Assembly (NCBI RefSeq): GCF_030316825.1
Contig: NZ_JASZYU010000001.1
Coordinates: 434,001-498,000, forward strand
Direction: 5' to 3'
Source of the DNA: Variovorax fucosicus
Lineage (GTDB): Bacteria > Pseudomonadota > Gammaproteobacteria > Burkholderiales > Burkholderiaceae_C
DNA: 64,000 bases
Below are positions 55,916 through 64,000 of this stretch, piece after piece; the first letter of the stretch is position 1, and the number at the start of each line of letters is the position of its first letter. Made by a program: the position numbers and the translations under genes. The notes under the pieces are model-generated. The model did no database searches. It saw only the letters and a list, made by a program, of their open reading frames with translations, and was not told the DNA's origin.

Positions 55916-56944
55916 TCAAAGGCCTTTGGCAGTGAGGGCGCGGTCAAGGCGCGGGTAGACGCGGCGCGCGTTGGCTTCGAACACCTTGTGCCGCGTGTCG
56001 GCGTCGAGCATCGGCGTTGCGTCCACGTAGCGGCGCGTGTCGTCGTAGAAGAATCCAGTTTCCGGGTCGATGCCGCGCACGGCGCCGATCATCTCGCTCG
56101 CGAACAGGATGTTGTCGACCGGGATCACGCGCGTCAGCAGATCGATGCCGGGCTGGTGGTAGACGCAGGTGTCGAAGAAGATGTTGTTCAGCAAATGGTC
56201 CTTCAGCAGCGGCTTCTTCAGCTCCTGCGCGAGGCCGCGAAAGCGCCCCCAGTGGTAGGGCACTGCGCCGCCACCGTGCGGGATCACGAAGCGCAGCGCG
56301 GGGAAGTCCTTGAACAGGTCGGAAGTCAGGCACTGCATGAAGGCCGTGGTGTCGGCATTCAGGTAGTGCGCGCCGGTGGTGTGAAAACAGGCATTGCAGC
56401 TCGTGCTCACATGCACCATCGCCGGGATGTCATGCTCGACCATCTTCTCGTAGAGCGGATACCAGTGGCGATCCGATAGCGGCGGCGAGGTCCAGTGGCC
56501 GCCCGATGGATCCGGATTGAGGTTGATGCCGACGAAGCCGTACTCGCGCACGCAGCGCTCCAGCTCGGGGATGCAGCTGCGCGGATCCACGCCCGGCGAC
56601 TGCGGCAGCATGGCCGCGCCGATGAAGTGATCCGGAAAAAGCTGTGCCACGCGGTGGCAGAGCTCGTTGCAGATCGCGGCCCAGGTGGCGCTGGTCTCGA
56701 AGTCGCCGATGTGATGCGCCATGAAGCTGGCGCGCGGGCTGAAGATCGTCAGGTCGCTGCCGCGTTCCTTCATCAGGCGCAGCTGGTTGCTCTCGATCGA
56801 TTCGCGCAGCTCGTCGTCGCTGATCTTCAGATCCGAGACGCGGGGCTTCAGCGCGGAATCCTTCAGACCTGCAATCTGTTGGTTGCGCCAGTTTTCCAGC
56901 GCCTTAGGCGCCGTGGTGTAGTGGCCGTGGCAGTCGATGATCAT
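55916..56944 (-). CDS. ligJ: 4-oxalomesaconate hydratase (LigJ-type amidohydrolase)
   Basis: A 342-residue zinc hydratase that adds water to 4-oxalomesaconate to give CHA. It follows Sphingobium LigJ closely (opening [20 protein letters not shown]). The metal and active-site residues fall at the same positions: His6, His8, His178, His223 and Glu284. Other shared blocks are [16 protein letters not shown] and [16 protein letters not shown]. Pseudomonas gallate clusters use an unrelated hydratase (GalB), so this cluster mixes a GalA-type dioxygenase with a LigJ-type hydratase. First gene of the minus-strand operon. It is divergent from the two-headed LysR gene, with 98 bases between the starts. 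Confidence 0.94.
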   Translation of the reverse strand: MIIDCHGHYTTAPKALENWRNQQIAGLKDSALKPRVSDLKISDDELRESIESNQLRLMKERGSDLTIFSPRASFMAHHIGDFETSATWAAICNELCHRVAQLFPDHFIGAAMLPQSPGVDPRSCIPELERCVREYGFVGINLNPDPSGGHWTSPPLSDRHWYPLYEKMVEHDIPAMVHVSTSCNACFHTTGAHYLNADTTAFMQCLTSDLFKDFPALRFVIPHGGGAVPYHWGRFRGLAQELKKPLLKDHLLNNIFFDTCVYHQPGIDLLTRVIPVDNILFASEMIGAVRGIDPETGFFYDDTRRYVDATPMLDADTRHKVFEANARRVYPRLDRALTAKGL

Positions 56945-57042
56945 CTGCAATCCAATGGTTGATGGCTTGGCGTCGAGTGTGATGGCCGACACCGGTGCGT
57001 GGGCTGAATTCGCGTTACCCTTCCATCAGACTTTCTTATTGA

Positions 57043-58392
57043 ATGGGGTTTACCCGAAGCACCATCGAGCCCATTTACAAGAGGACACAAGCGACCGTGA
57101 AGCGCAGGGAACTACAAGACAAAGTTATCGACAGGACGCACGGTGGCGCCCTTGCCATCAACCTGCGGCACCTGCACGCGTTCTCGGCGGTGGCGGCGGC
57201 CGGCAGCATTGCCGCGGCCTCCGAGGATCTGTACCGCGTCGCCTCGGGCGTCACGCGTTCCATCTCCGAGCTCGAGCAAACGCTGGGCCGGCCGCTGTTC
57301 GATCGCCGCTCGCGCGGCATGACGCTCAACTCGTACGGCGAGCTGGTGCTGGCGCGGGCGCGCCGCATCGAGCGCGAGTTCGAAGACGCAGGCGGCCAGC
57401 TCGTCTTGCGCGACGGCAACAGGGCCTCTGCCGGCGTCAATTCGCTGTTCACCTCGATCCTCAACGGCCGACGCCTTGCCGTGATCGCGAGCCTTGTGGA
57501 AAACCGCAACATGCCCATGGTCGCGCGCGAATTCGGGATCACGCAGCCGGCCATCAGCAGTGCGCTGAAGGCACTGGAGCGCGGGCTCGGCATCGCGCTT
57601 TTCGATCGCAAGACGCGCGGGCTGGCGCCCACGGCGGCGGGCGAGGCCGTGGCGTTCTACTTCAAGCGGGTGCTTGCGGAACTGCGGCACATCGGGCCGG
57701 ACATCGCGGCCAGCGAAGGGACGTTGCAGGGGAGCGTCAACGTCGGGGCACTCCCGCTCGGCCGCACGCGCATCCTGCCGCTCGCGATCGCTTCGCTGCT
57801 CGCGCGCCATCCGCAACTGCATGTCGCGACGGTCGAAAGCCCGTACGACGCGTTGGCAGCATCGCTGCGCAGCGGCGACATCGACTTCATCCTCGGCGCA
57901 TTGCGCAGCGCCGACGAGGCCAGGGATCTGCAGCAGGAGGCGCTGTTCGAGGATCGCATTTCGGTGATCGCCCGCGCCGGCCATCCGCTCACGCGCGCCT
58001 CACGCATCGACTTCGATGCCTTGCGCCAGGCGACCTGGGCGCTCTCGCGCCACGGCGCACCGTCGCGCGAACTCCTCGAGCGCTTTTTTTCGGACGCGCG
58101 GCAGGCGCCGCCGGTGCCCGCGGTCGAGACCGGCGACCTCGCCGTGCTGCGCGGCCTGCTGCTCGAAAGCGACATGCTGACCGCAATCTCGGCCCACCAG
58201 CTGCGCTACGAAATCCGTGACGGCAGCCTCGTCGTGCTGGACTTCCCGCTGGACCAGACGCGCCGCGAAATCGGGATCACCCAGCGGCTGGGCGCCTTCC
58301 CTTCACCGGGAGCGCGGGCCCTGATGCAGGAGATCGGCACGGTGGTGGCCCGATCGCCCGATTTCCGGGTGACAGGACAGCCGCGCGTTTAA
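57043..58392 (+). CDS. LysR-type regulator with two helix-turn-helix domains (gallate cluster)
   Basis: A 449-residue protein, about 150 residues longer than an ordinary LysR regulator, because the winged helix is present twice. Copy 1 (about 39-98): LRHLHAFSAVAAAGSIAAAS, GVTRSISELEQTLGRPLFDR, RSRGMTLNSYGE. Copy 2 (about 143-203): LAVIASLVENRNMPMVAREF, ITQPAISSALKALERGLGIA, FDRKTRGLAPTAAGEAV. One substrate-binding domain follows (SVNVGALPLGRTRILPLAIA onward). It is divergent from the ligJ-galC-galA-Bug operon and is its probable regulator. Its stop codon overlaps that of the convergent E1 gene (shared TTTAA). Confidence 0.93.
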   Translation: MGFTRSTIEPIYKRTQATVKRRELQDKVIDRTHGGALAINLRHLHAFSAVAAAGSIAAASEDLYRVASGVTRSISELEQTLGRPLFDRRSRGMTLNSYGELVLARARRIEREFEDAGGQLVLRDGNRASAGVNSLFTSILNGRRLAVIASLVENRNMPMVAREFGITQPAISSALKALERGLGIALFDRKTRGLAPTAAGEAVAFYFKRVLAELRHIGPDIAASEGTLQGSVNVGALPLGRTRILPLAIASLLARHPQLHVATVESPYDALAASLRSGDIDFILGALRSADEARDLQQEALFEDRISVIARAGHPLTRASRIDFDALRQATWALSRHGAPSRELLERFFSDARQAPPVPAVETGDLAVLRGLLLESDMLTAISAHQLRYEIRDGSLVVLDFPLDQTRREIGITQRLGAFPSPGARALMQEIGTVVARSPDFRVTGQPRV

Positions 58393-61001
58393 CCCAATGC
58401 CGCCTTCGCCGCACGCACGATGCTCGCCGCATCCACGCCGAAGAAGTCGCGCAGCGCGGCACGCGTGTCGCTGCGGCCGAAGCCGTCGGTGCCCAGCGTG
58501 ACGTAGCGCCGGCCCGCGGGCAGGAACGCGCGAACACTCTCCGGCACGGCGCGCACATAGTCGGTGGCGGCCACGATCGGGCCCGTTCCGCCGGCCAGCT
58601 GCTGCGCGATGAAGGGCTTGGCGGCCGCCGCTTCGCAGGCCACGCCGTCGCGCGCGAGTTCGCTCCAGCTCGTCACGCTGAACACCTCGGCCGCGATGCC
58701 TTCGGCCGCCAGTTGCTGCGCCGCCTTCACCACCTCGGTGAGGATCGCGCCCGAACCCAGCAGCGTGACCCTGGCCTGCGGCGCCGCAGCCGGATCGCCG
58801 GCGAGGCGATAACAGCCGCGCAGCACGTCCGCATGCGCCTCGGGCGGCAGGCTGGGCTGCGCGTAGTTCTCGTTCATGAGCGTGACGTAGTAGAAAACGT
58901 CTTTCTGCTCGACCAGCATCTCGCGGATGCCGGCGTCCACGATCACGGCCATCTCGCCCGCATAGGCCGGGTCGTAGGCCTTGCAGTTCGGAATGGTCGC
59001 GGCGATCAGGTGGCTGGTGCCGTCCTGGTGCTGCAGCCCCTCGCCGCCGAGCGTGGTGCGCCCGGAGGTCGCACCCAGCAGGAAGCCGCGTGCGCGCTGG
59101 TCGGCCGCGGCCCAGATCTGGTCGCCCACGCGCTGGAAGCCGAACATCGAGTAGTAGATATAGAACGGCAGCATCGCCAGGCCGTGCACGCTGTAGCTGG
59201 TGGCCGCCGCCGTCCAGCTTGCGATGGCGCCGGCCTCGCTGATGCCTTCTTCCAGGATCTGGCCGTCGGTGGCTTCGCGGTAGCTCAGGATCGAATCGAT
59301 GTCTTCCGGCGCATAGCGCTGGCCCACGCTGGAGTAGATGCCGACCTGCTTGAACAGGTTGGCCATGCCGAAGGTACGGGCCTCGTCGGCCACGATCGGC
59401 ACCACGCGCGGGCCCAGTGCGGGGTCTTTCAGAAGCGCGCCGAGCATGCGCACGAAGGCCATCGTGGTGCTCATCTCCTTGCCGTCGGCCGCCACCGCGA
59501 ACTGCGCATAGGCGGCGAGTTCGGGCTTGGGCACGATGTCGCAAGCCGTTTCGCGCCGCGGCATGGCGCCGCCGAGCGCTGCGCGGTGCGACTGCAGGTA
59601 CTGCATCTCCGGGCTGTCGTCGGCCGGCTTGTAGAACGCCAGCGAGGTCGCCTGCTCGTCGCTCAGCGGCAGGTGGAAGCGGTTGCGAAAACCGATCAGA
59701 TCGGCGCTCTCGAACTTCTTCTGCGAGTGGGTGGTCATGCGGCCCTGCCCTGCACTGCCCATGCCATAGCCCTTCTTGGTGTGGGCGAGGATCACGGTCG
59801 GCTGGCCGCTGTGTGCTGCCGCCGCGGCATAGGCCGCATGGATCTTCACCAGGTCGTGGCCGCCGCGCTTGAGGCGGTCGATCTGCTCGTCGGTCATGCC
59901 CTGCGCGAGCCGTTTCAACTCGTCGTTCTGTCCGAAGAAAGTATCGCGATTGAAGCGGCCGTCTTTCGCGGCAAAGGTCTGCATCTGCCCGTCGACCGTA
60001 TGGGCGAAGGCGCGGGCCAGCGCACCGGTGGTGTCGCGCGCGAAGAGGCCATCCCAGTCGCTGCCCCAGACCAGCTTGATGACGTTCCAGCCAGCACCGG
60101 CGAAGAGCTTCTCGAGCTCGTCGATGATGCGGCCGTTGCCGCGCACCGGGCCATCGAGCCTCTGCAGGTTGCAGTTGACCACCCACACCAGGTTGTCGAG
60201 CTTCTCGCGCGCGGCCAGCGTCAGCGCGCTCATCGATTCGGGCTCGTCCATCTCGCCGTCGCCGAACACGCCCCACACCCGGCGCGCGTTGCAGTCGAGC
60301 AGCCCACGGTGCGTGAGGTAGCGCATGAAGCGCGCGTGGTAGATCGAGCTGATCGGCCCGATGCCCATCGAGCCGGTCGGGAACTGCCAGAAGTCCGGCA
60401 TCAGGTACGGGTGCGGGTAGCTGCTGAGGCCGCGCGCGCCCTTGCCGTCGATGAAGGCTGGCGCGGTGAGTTCCTGGCGGTAGTGCAGCAGGTCGCCTTC
60501 GCTGAGGCGCCCTTCGAGGTAGGCCCGTGCGTAGACACCCGGCGCGCTGTGCGGCTGGAAGAACACCAGGTCGCCGCCGTGCGCTTCATTGCGTGCGTGG
60601 AAGAAGTGGTTGAAGCCCGTTTCGAACAGGTCGGCCGCACTCGCATAGCTGGCAATGTGGCCGCCGAGCTCGCCGTAGGAATGGTTGGCGCGCACCACCA
60701 TTGCGAGCGCGTTCCAGCGCATCAGCGAAGCGAGGCGTTCCTCGATCGCGAGGTCGCCGGGAAATGCAGGCTGCGCATCGACCGCGATGGTGTTGATGTA
60801 CGGGGTCGACAACTCGGGCTGCCAGCCGATGCGCTGCTGGCGCGCGAGCTGCGCCAGCCCATCGAGGATCTGGCGCGCGCGCTGCGGGCCGTGCGCGGCG
60901 ACCAGTGCCGTGAAGGCTTCGCGCCACTCGGCGCTCTCCTGCGGATCGGGGTCAACGGCGCCGGCGAGGGCGTCGGCAGACAAAGTTGTAGGGGCATTCA
61001 T
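58389..61001 (-). CDS. Pyruvate dehydrogenase E1-type (homodimeric AceE/MdeB-like), stand-alone
   Basis: An 870-residue TPP enzyme of the homodimeric E1 family (E. coli AceE has 887). The TPP motif is GVFGDGEMDEPESMSALTLA ending in VVNCNLQRLDGPVRGNGRI. Other hallmarks are GHIASYASAADLFETGFNHF, KKGYGMGSAGQGRMTTHSQK, and EGLQHQDGTSHLIAATIPNC. No E2 (aceF) or E3 gene is adjacent, so it is either an extra E1 isoenzyme or an MdeB-like 2-oxobutyrate dehydrogenase component. Start ambiguous: MNAPTT at 61001 or MLRMNAPTT at 61010. It is divergent from a GAF-domain gene, which may encode its regulator. Confidence 0.92.
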   Translation of the reverse strand: MNAPTTLSADALAGAVDPDPQESAEWREAFTALVAAHGPQRARQILDGLAQLARQQRIGWQPELSTPYINTIAVDAQPAFPGDLAIEERLASLMRWNALAMVVRANHSYGELGGHIASYASAADLFETGFNHFFHARNEAHGGDLVFFQPHSAPGVYARAYLEGRLSEGDLLHYRQELTAPAFIDGKGARGLSSYPHPYLMPDFWQFPTGSMGIGPISSIYHARFMRYLTHRGLLDCNARRVWGVFGDGEMDEPESMSALTLAAREKLDNLVWVVNCNLQRLDGPVRGNGRIIDELEKLFAGAGWNVIKLVWGSDWDGLFARDTTGALARAFAHTVDGQMQTFAAKDGRFNRDTFFGQNDELKRLAQGMTDEQIDRLKRGGHDLVKIHAAYAAAAAHSGQPTVILAHTKKGYGMGSAGQGRMTTHSQKKFESADLIGFRNRFHLPLSDEQATSLAFYKPADDSPEMQYLQSHRAALGGAMPRRETACDIVPKPELAAYAQFAVAADGKEMSTTMAFVRMLGALLKDPALGPRVVPIVADEARTFGMANLFKQVGIYSSVGQRYAPEDIDSILSYREATDGQILEEGISEAGAIASWTAAATSYSVHGLAMLPFYIYYSMFGFQRVGDQIWAAADQRARGFLLGATSGRTTLGGEGLQHQDGTSHLIAATIPNCKAYDPAYAGEMAVIVDAGIREMLVEQKDVFYYVTLMNENYAQPSLPPEAHADVLRGCYRLAGDPAAAPQARVTLLGSGAILTEVVKAAQQLAAEGIAAEVFSVTSWSELARDGVACEAAAAKPFIAQQLAGGTGPIVAATDYVRAVPESVRAFLPAGRRYVTLGTDGFGRSDTRAALRDFFGVDAASIVRAAKAALG

Positions 61002-61154
61002 TCGCAGCATTCTGAGGGGCAATGGCGATTTGTGGCGCGGTAACGGATTTGCCCACGTAGCACTTTCGATGAACAGCGACGAGCTACCTGGTACGGGTAA
61101 CCGTGACGGAATGCGCCGCGTTGCAAAAGTAAAAGACCGCGACCCCGCAGGGTT

Positions 61155-61177
61155 TGCGAACGTCTCTAGAATTCGCA
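61155..61177. promoter_or_regulatory. Candidate operator dyad (TGCGAA-N11-TTCGCA)
   Basis: A perfect six-base inverted repeat with an 11-base spacer in the 230-base gap between the divergent E1 and GAF genes. Symmetry and place suggest a regulator site; no protein can be assigned. Confidence 0.45.
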
Positions 61178-61231
61178 TCGATCGACGCCGACAGCCTACG
61201 CCCTGTGCACTTCGCCTAACCCCGGATCCCC

Positions 61232-61702
61232 ATGCTTGAGATTGATTTGCCCGCGCAGATTGACACGGTACGCAGCGTGCTTGCCACCCACGGGATTCGT
61301 CCCGCATTGGCAATGCTCAACGATCGGACACCCTTCCGATATACGGCCATCTACAAGTTGAGCGGCGACGTGCTGCGCGCAGAGCATGTGTTCGACCGGC
61401 TGTCCGAGTACCGCACCTGGCTGAAGGCGGTTCCGCTCGAAAAGAGCTTCTGCCGGCACGCGATCGAACACGGCGAATTCGTGACCGACCACGTCTCGGA
61501 AGACAAGATCCTGATCAACTACCGCCCCTACGTCGGCCTGGTCGAGTCGTACTACGGCCGGCTGCTGACGCGCGCTGGCGGAACGCCCTACGGGACGTTC
61601 ATTCATTTCGATCTGGAACCTCGAACCATCGACGTGGCCGAAATGGCGTTTCTGCGCGAAGTGACGCCACTGTTCCTCGATCACCTCGAGCAACTTAACT
61701 AA
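61232..61702 (+). CDS. GAF-like sensor-domain protein, no output domain
   Basis: A 156-residue soluble protein that looks like a single ligand-sensing domain of the GAF type. It has alternating helices and strands, with blocks FRYTAIYKLSGDVLRAEHVF, KSFCRHAIEHGEFVTDHVSE and YYGRLLTRAGGTPYGTFIHF. The segment SFCRHAIEHGEFVTDHVSED fits the core of GAF domains. No helix-turn-helix, kinase or cyclase part is attached. It is divergent from the stand-alone E1 gene, so it may sense a metabolite linked to that enzyme. The family call is moderate and function is unknown. Confidence 0.65.
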   Translation: MLEIDLPAQIDTVRSVLATHGIRPALAMLNDRTPFRYTAIYKLSGDVLRAEHVFDRLSEYRTWLKAVPLEKSFCRHAIEHGEFVTDHVSEDKILINYRPYVGLVESYYGRLLTRAGGTPYGTFIHFDLEPRTIDVAEMAFLREVTPLFLDHLEQLN

Positions 61703-61723
61703 CCGCGACGCGCGTGGCGCGGG

Positions 61724-62923
61724 CTATCTGCGATTCGTAGGCGCGGCGCTGAGCCGGTCGTATCCGCTCAGCTCCAGGAATCCCTCGCCGGTGGTGGCCC
61801 CGGTCACCTTCACGGGCCCCTCCCAATAGACGTTTGCCGTTGTCGTACTCGAATCGAATTCGCTGTCGGCATAAAAAGGTTTGACGTCCAGCACCCCCGA
61901 GGGCAGCTTGATGCGCCATCCGACCGCATAGTCGATCCTGGTGCGCGGGCTGGTCCAGCGTGTGACCGGCAGCAGTTCGACCTCGCCGGGCTGGATCGGC
62001 GTCGATCCGCTCGCCGTCGATATCGTGCCGGCAGTCGTCACCTTGCGGCCCTCCCTGTCGAAAAGCTCATAGAGCATCAGGTCGGAGCCATCGGCCAGGT
62101 GCAATGCAAACCAGTTCCAGCCGAGGCTCAGCACATCGAAATCGCCCCATTGGTGGTCGTACCATGCCTGGCCGCTCACCTGGACGGGCGCGCCACCGAC
62201 GGAGATCCTGCCTTGCGCCGACATGCGCGGGCGCGAGTAGTAATAGCTGATGCCACTCGCGCCGAAATCGAGCAGGCCCGGCGTCTTGGATCCTGCCGCG
62301 CGGTGCGCGACGACAGGGGCCGAATCGCTCAGGTCGAGTGCGATCGACGCCCCTTCAAAGGAAGCGCTCAACACGTGCGAAGCGCCGGACGCAGCGACCC
62401 GCCAGCCCTCCTGCCGAAAGTCATAGCCATTGGCGACGCGTTGCGCCGGAACACCACCGGTTCGGCTTTGGCTGGAAAAGCGCTTGCCGGTCTGCAGGTC
62501 CGTCAGCGCGACATGCATGACCGTGTGCTTGACCAGCGTGTTAGCGACAAAGACCGCGACGTGGAACGCATAGCGCTCACCGGTCTTGGCGTCGAGGATC
62601 CCGTTGTAGTACCACCATTCCATGCCGGAGCCATGCGGTGCGTGGTCGGCCGGCAGGTTCAGCGGCGCCAGTGCGGCGGTTCGCTCGACCGCTTCGCCGC
62701 GCGCCACTGCCGGCCGGTCGGGCGCTGCGGCGGCAGGAATCGGCTCGGACGTCCACAGGTAGAGCAGGCACGCACCGACCACCGCGATCAGCGCGATCAC
62801 CAGCAGCCCCGCATAGGCCCTGAAACCCCGGCGCCGCCGCGACCGCCGCGTTCGATGGCCGCGCGAACCATCGGGGCTGGCGCGTTGGCGATGCTTGCTG
62901 GCCTGGTCGTCGGCGTTGTTCAT
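61724..62923 (-). CDS. Membrane-anchored AttH/CrtC-like lipocalin-domain protein
   Basis: A 399-residue protein. The first 36 residues are strongly basic (RTRRSRRRRGFR), followed by one transmembrane helix (about 37-58: YAGLLVIALIAVVGACLLYL), so the rest is predicted to face the periplasm. The soluble part shows the hydroxyneurosporene synthase/AttH signatures GSGMEWWYYNGILDAKTGER near residue 98, GQAWYDHQWGDFDVLSLGWN and WFALHLADGSDLMLYELFD. Related proteins act on carotenoids (CrtC) or are export-linked, but no carotenoid genes are nearby. The function is unknown. An upstream start at 62962 would add 13 residues including a cysteine. Confidence 0.8.
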   Translation of the reverse strand: MNNADDQASKHRQRASPDGSRGHRTRRSRRRRGFRAYAGLLVIALIAVVGACLLYLWTSEPIPAAAAPDRPAVARGEAVERTAALAPLNLPADHAPHGSGMEWWYYNGILDAKTGERYAFHVAVFVANTLVKHTVMHVALTDLQTGKRFSSQSRTGGVPAQRVANGYDFRQEGWRVAASGASHVLSASFEGASIALDLSDSAPVVAHRAAGSKTPGLLDFGASGISYYYSRPRMSAQGRISVGGAPVQVSGQAWYDHQWGDFDVLSLGWNWFALHLADGSDLMLYELFDREGRKVTTAGTISTASGSTPIQPGEVELLPVTRWTSPRTRIDYAVGWRIKLPSGVLDVKPFYADSEFDSSTTTANVYWEGPVKVTGATTGEGFLELSGYDRLSAAPTNRR

Positions 62924-62966
62924 TGAGGCACCCGGGGTGACGGCAGAGGCGCAGCCTAGCATTGCG

Positions 62967-64000
62967 CTAGAGAATCAGCAGCGCCCGGAAGTCGTTGACG
63001 TTGGTGTGGGTGGGCCCTGTCACCAGCAGGTCACCGATCGCGTCGAAGTAGCCGTAGGCATCGTTGCGATCCAGAAAGCCCGAGAGCTTGTGGCCCGCCG
63101 CCTCGGCGCGCGTCAGCGTGTCGGGCGTGACGAAAGCGCCTGCGTTGTCCTCCACGCCGTCGATGCCGTCGGTGTCGGCCGCCAGCGCCCACACGGCGGG
63201 CACGCCCATCAACGCACCCGCCAAGCCCAGGCAGAACTCGCCGGCGCGCCCACCGCGCCCCTTGGCCTGGCCGGGCTGGCGCGGCCGAATCGTGACCGTG
63301 GTTTCGCCGCCCGAAAGAATGACGCAGGGCCGCGCAAACGGTGCGCCGCGGTGCGCAACCGATCGGGCCAGCGCCGCATGCACCTTGCCGACCTCGCGCG
63401 ATTCGCCTTCGATCTCGTCGCTGAGGATGTGCGCGTCGATGCCCGCGGCGCGCGCGGCTGCGGCGGCGGCTTCGAGCGACTGCTGCGGTGTCGCGATCAG
63501 ATGCACCTCGTTGCCGGCGAAGGCAGCGTCTTGCGGGTCGGGCGTTTCGAGCGCGCCGCTTTCGAGGTCGGCGCGCACGGCGGCCGGCAATTCGATGCGG
63601 TAGCGGTCCAGGATGGCGAGCGCGTCGGCGCAGGTCGTGAGGTCGGGCACGGTCGGGCCGCTCGCGATGATCGCGGGCTCGTCGCCAGGCACATCGCTGA
63701 TCGTGAGCGTGACCACCTTCGCCGGTGCGCAGGCCGCGGCCAGCCGTCCGCCCTTGATGCGCGACAGATGCTTGCGCACGCAGTTCATCTCGCCGATGTT
63801 GGCGCCGCTTTCGAGCAGTTGCTTGTTGATGCGCTGCTTGTCGGCCAGCGCTAGGCCTTCGGCCGGCAACACCAGCAGGGATGAGCCACCGCCCGAGATC
63901 AGGCACAGCACCAGGTCATCGGCCGTGAGCCCTTCGGTGAGCGCCAGGATGCGCTGTGCAGCCTGCTCGCCCGCGGCGTCGGGCACGGGGTGCGCCGCCT
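62967..64000 (-). CDS. Glycerate 2-kinase/TtuD-like MOFRL-family protein, N-terminus beyond the window
   Basis: The C-terminal 344 residues of a protein usually 420-450 long. The open frame runs to the window edge and carries a HPVPDAAG motif at the edge, so the N-terminal quarter is missing. DUF4147 part: LVLCLISGGGSSLLVLPAEG, LLESGANIGEMNCVRKHLSR, SDVPGDEPAIIASGPTVPD. The C-terminal MOFRL domain reads GRGGRAGEFCLGLAGALMGV and WALAADTDGIDGVEDNAGA. The family contains glycerate 2-kinases and the TtuD protein of tartrate and hydroxypyruvate metabolism. Given the D-tartrate dehydratase at 21234-22400, a role near tartrate or glycerate metabolism is plausible. The gene is 43 bases upstream of the AttH-like gene and may be co-transcribed with it. 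Confidence 0.9.
   Translation of the reverse strand, partial: AAHPVPDAAGEQAAQRILALTEGLTADDLVLCLISGGGSSLLVLPAEGLALADKQRINKQLLESGANIGEMNCVRKHLSRIKGGRLAAACAPAKVVTLTISDVPGDEPAIIASGPTVPDLTTCADALAILDRYRIELPAAVRADLESGALETPDPQDAAFAGNEVHLIATPQQSLEAAAAAARAAGIDAHILSDEIEGESREVGKVHAALARSVAHRGAPFARPCVILSGGETTVTIRPRQPGQAKGRGGRAGEFCLGLAGALMGVPAVWALAADTDGIDGVEDNAGAFVTPDTLTRAEAAGHKLSGFLDRNDAYGYFDAIGDLLVTGPTHTNVNDFRALLIL

Overview
The window is GC-rich DNA with dense coding and very short intergenic gaps. It has many LysR regulators and many solute receptors of the Bug/TctC, BMP and DctP families. Together with the catabolic repertoire this points to a soil or plant-associated betaproteobacterium of the Comamonadaceae, most likely Variovorax or a close relative. 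The taxon is an inference from gene content, not from a marker gene. I see no rRNA, tRNA, CRISPR array, transposase, phage gene or replication origin. Nearly the whole window is a mosaic of small catabolic modules, each with its own regulator and often its own uptake protein.

Layout. 1-565: end of a hexapeptide acyltransferase gene. 644-886: a double-hairpin interspersed repeat whose inverted partner lies at 44885-45125. 900-7412: acyl-CoA synthetase, a lone BMP receptor, a LysR/MFS divergent pair and a probable adenine deaminase. 7607-13100: DUF4242 protein, BBE-type flavoprotein, giant LuxR-family ATPase regulator and a small membrane protein. 13141-20170: periplasmic aldehyde oxidoreductase paoABC with an AraC regulator, then a LysR regulator divergent from a YdbC-like aldo/keto reductase. 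20221-23413: D-tartrate dehydratase, Bug receptor and divergent LysR. 23451-27429: AraC regulator, nitroreductase, acyl-CoA ligase and MaoC hydratase.

27606-37447 (minus strand) is a purine operon: xanthine dehydrogenase xdhAB, an embedded LysR gene, and a complete BMP-type ABC importer (ATPase, two permeases, lipoprotein receptor). With the adenine deaminase and lone BMP receptor near the left end, it suggests uptake and oxidation of purines.

37640-44845 is the most unusual module. It encodes a RuBisCO-like protein with the catalytic lysines preserved, a DUF1537 four-carbon acid sugar kinase and a VOC-fold protein. A TRAP transporter (fused DctQM plus DctP) follows, with a divergent LacI regulator. 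The gene pair matches the kinase/decarboxylase logic known from D-apiose and 3-oxo-isoapionate catabolism, but no recognisable dehydrogenase is present.

45142-52903: LysR, a two-gene indolepyruvate:ferredoxin oxidoreductase and a three-gene TRAP transporter. 52913-58392: a gallate ring-cleavage operon (ligJ-type hydratase, CHA aldolase, gallate dioxygenase, Bug receptor) with a divergent LysR regulator that carries two DNA-binding domains. 58389-64000: a stand-alone pyruvate-dehydrogenase-type E1, a GAF protein, a membrane-anchored AttH/CrtC-like protein and a glycerate 2-kinase cut by the window end.

Protein family calls are from reading motifs and recalled family sequences. No database search was run.
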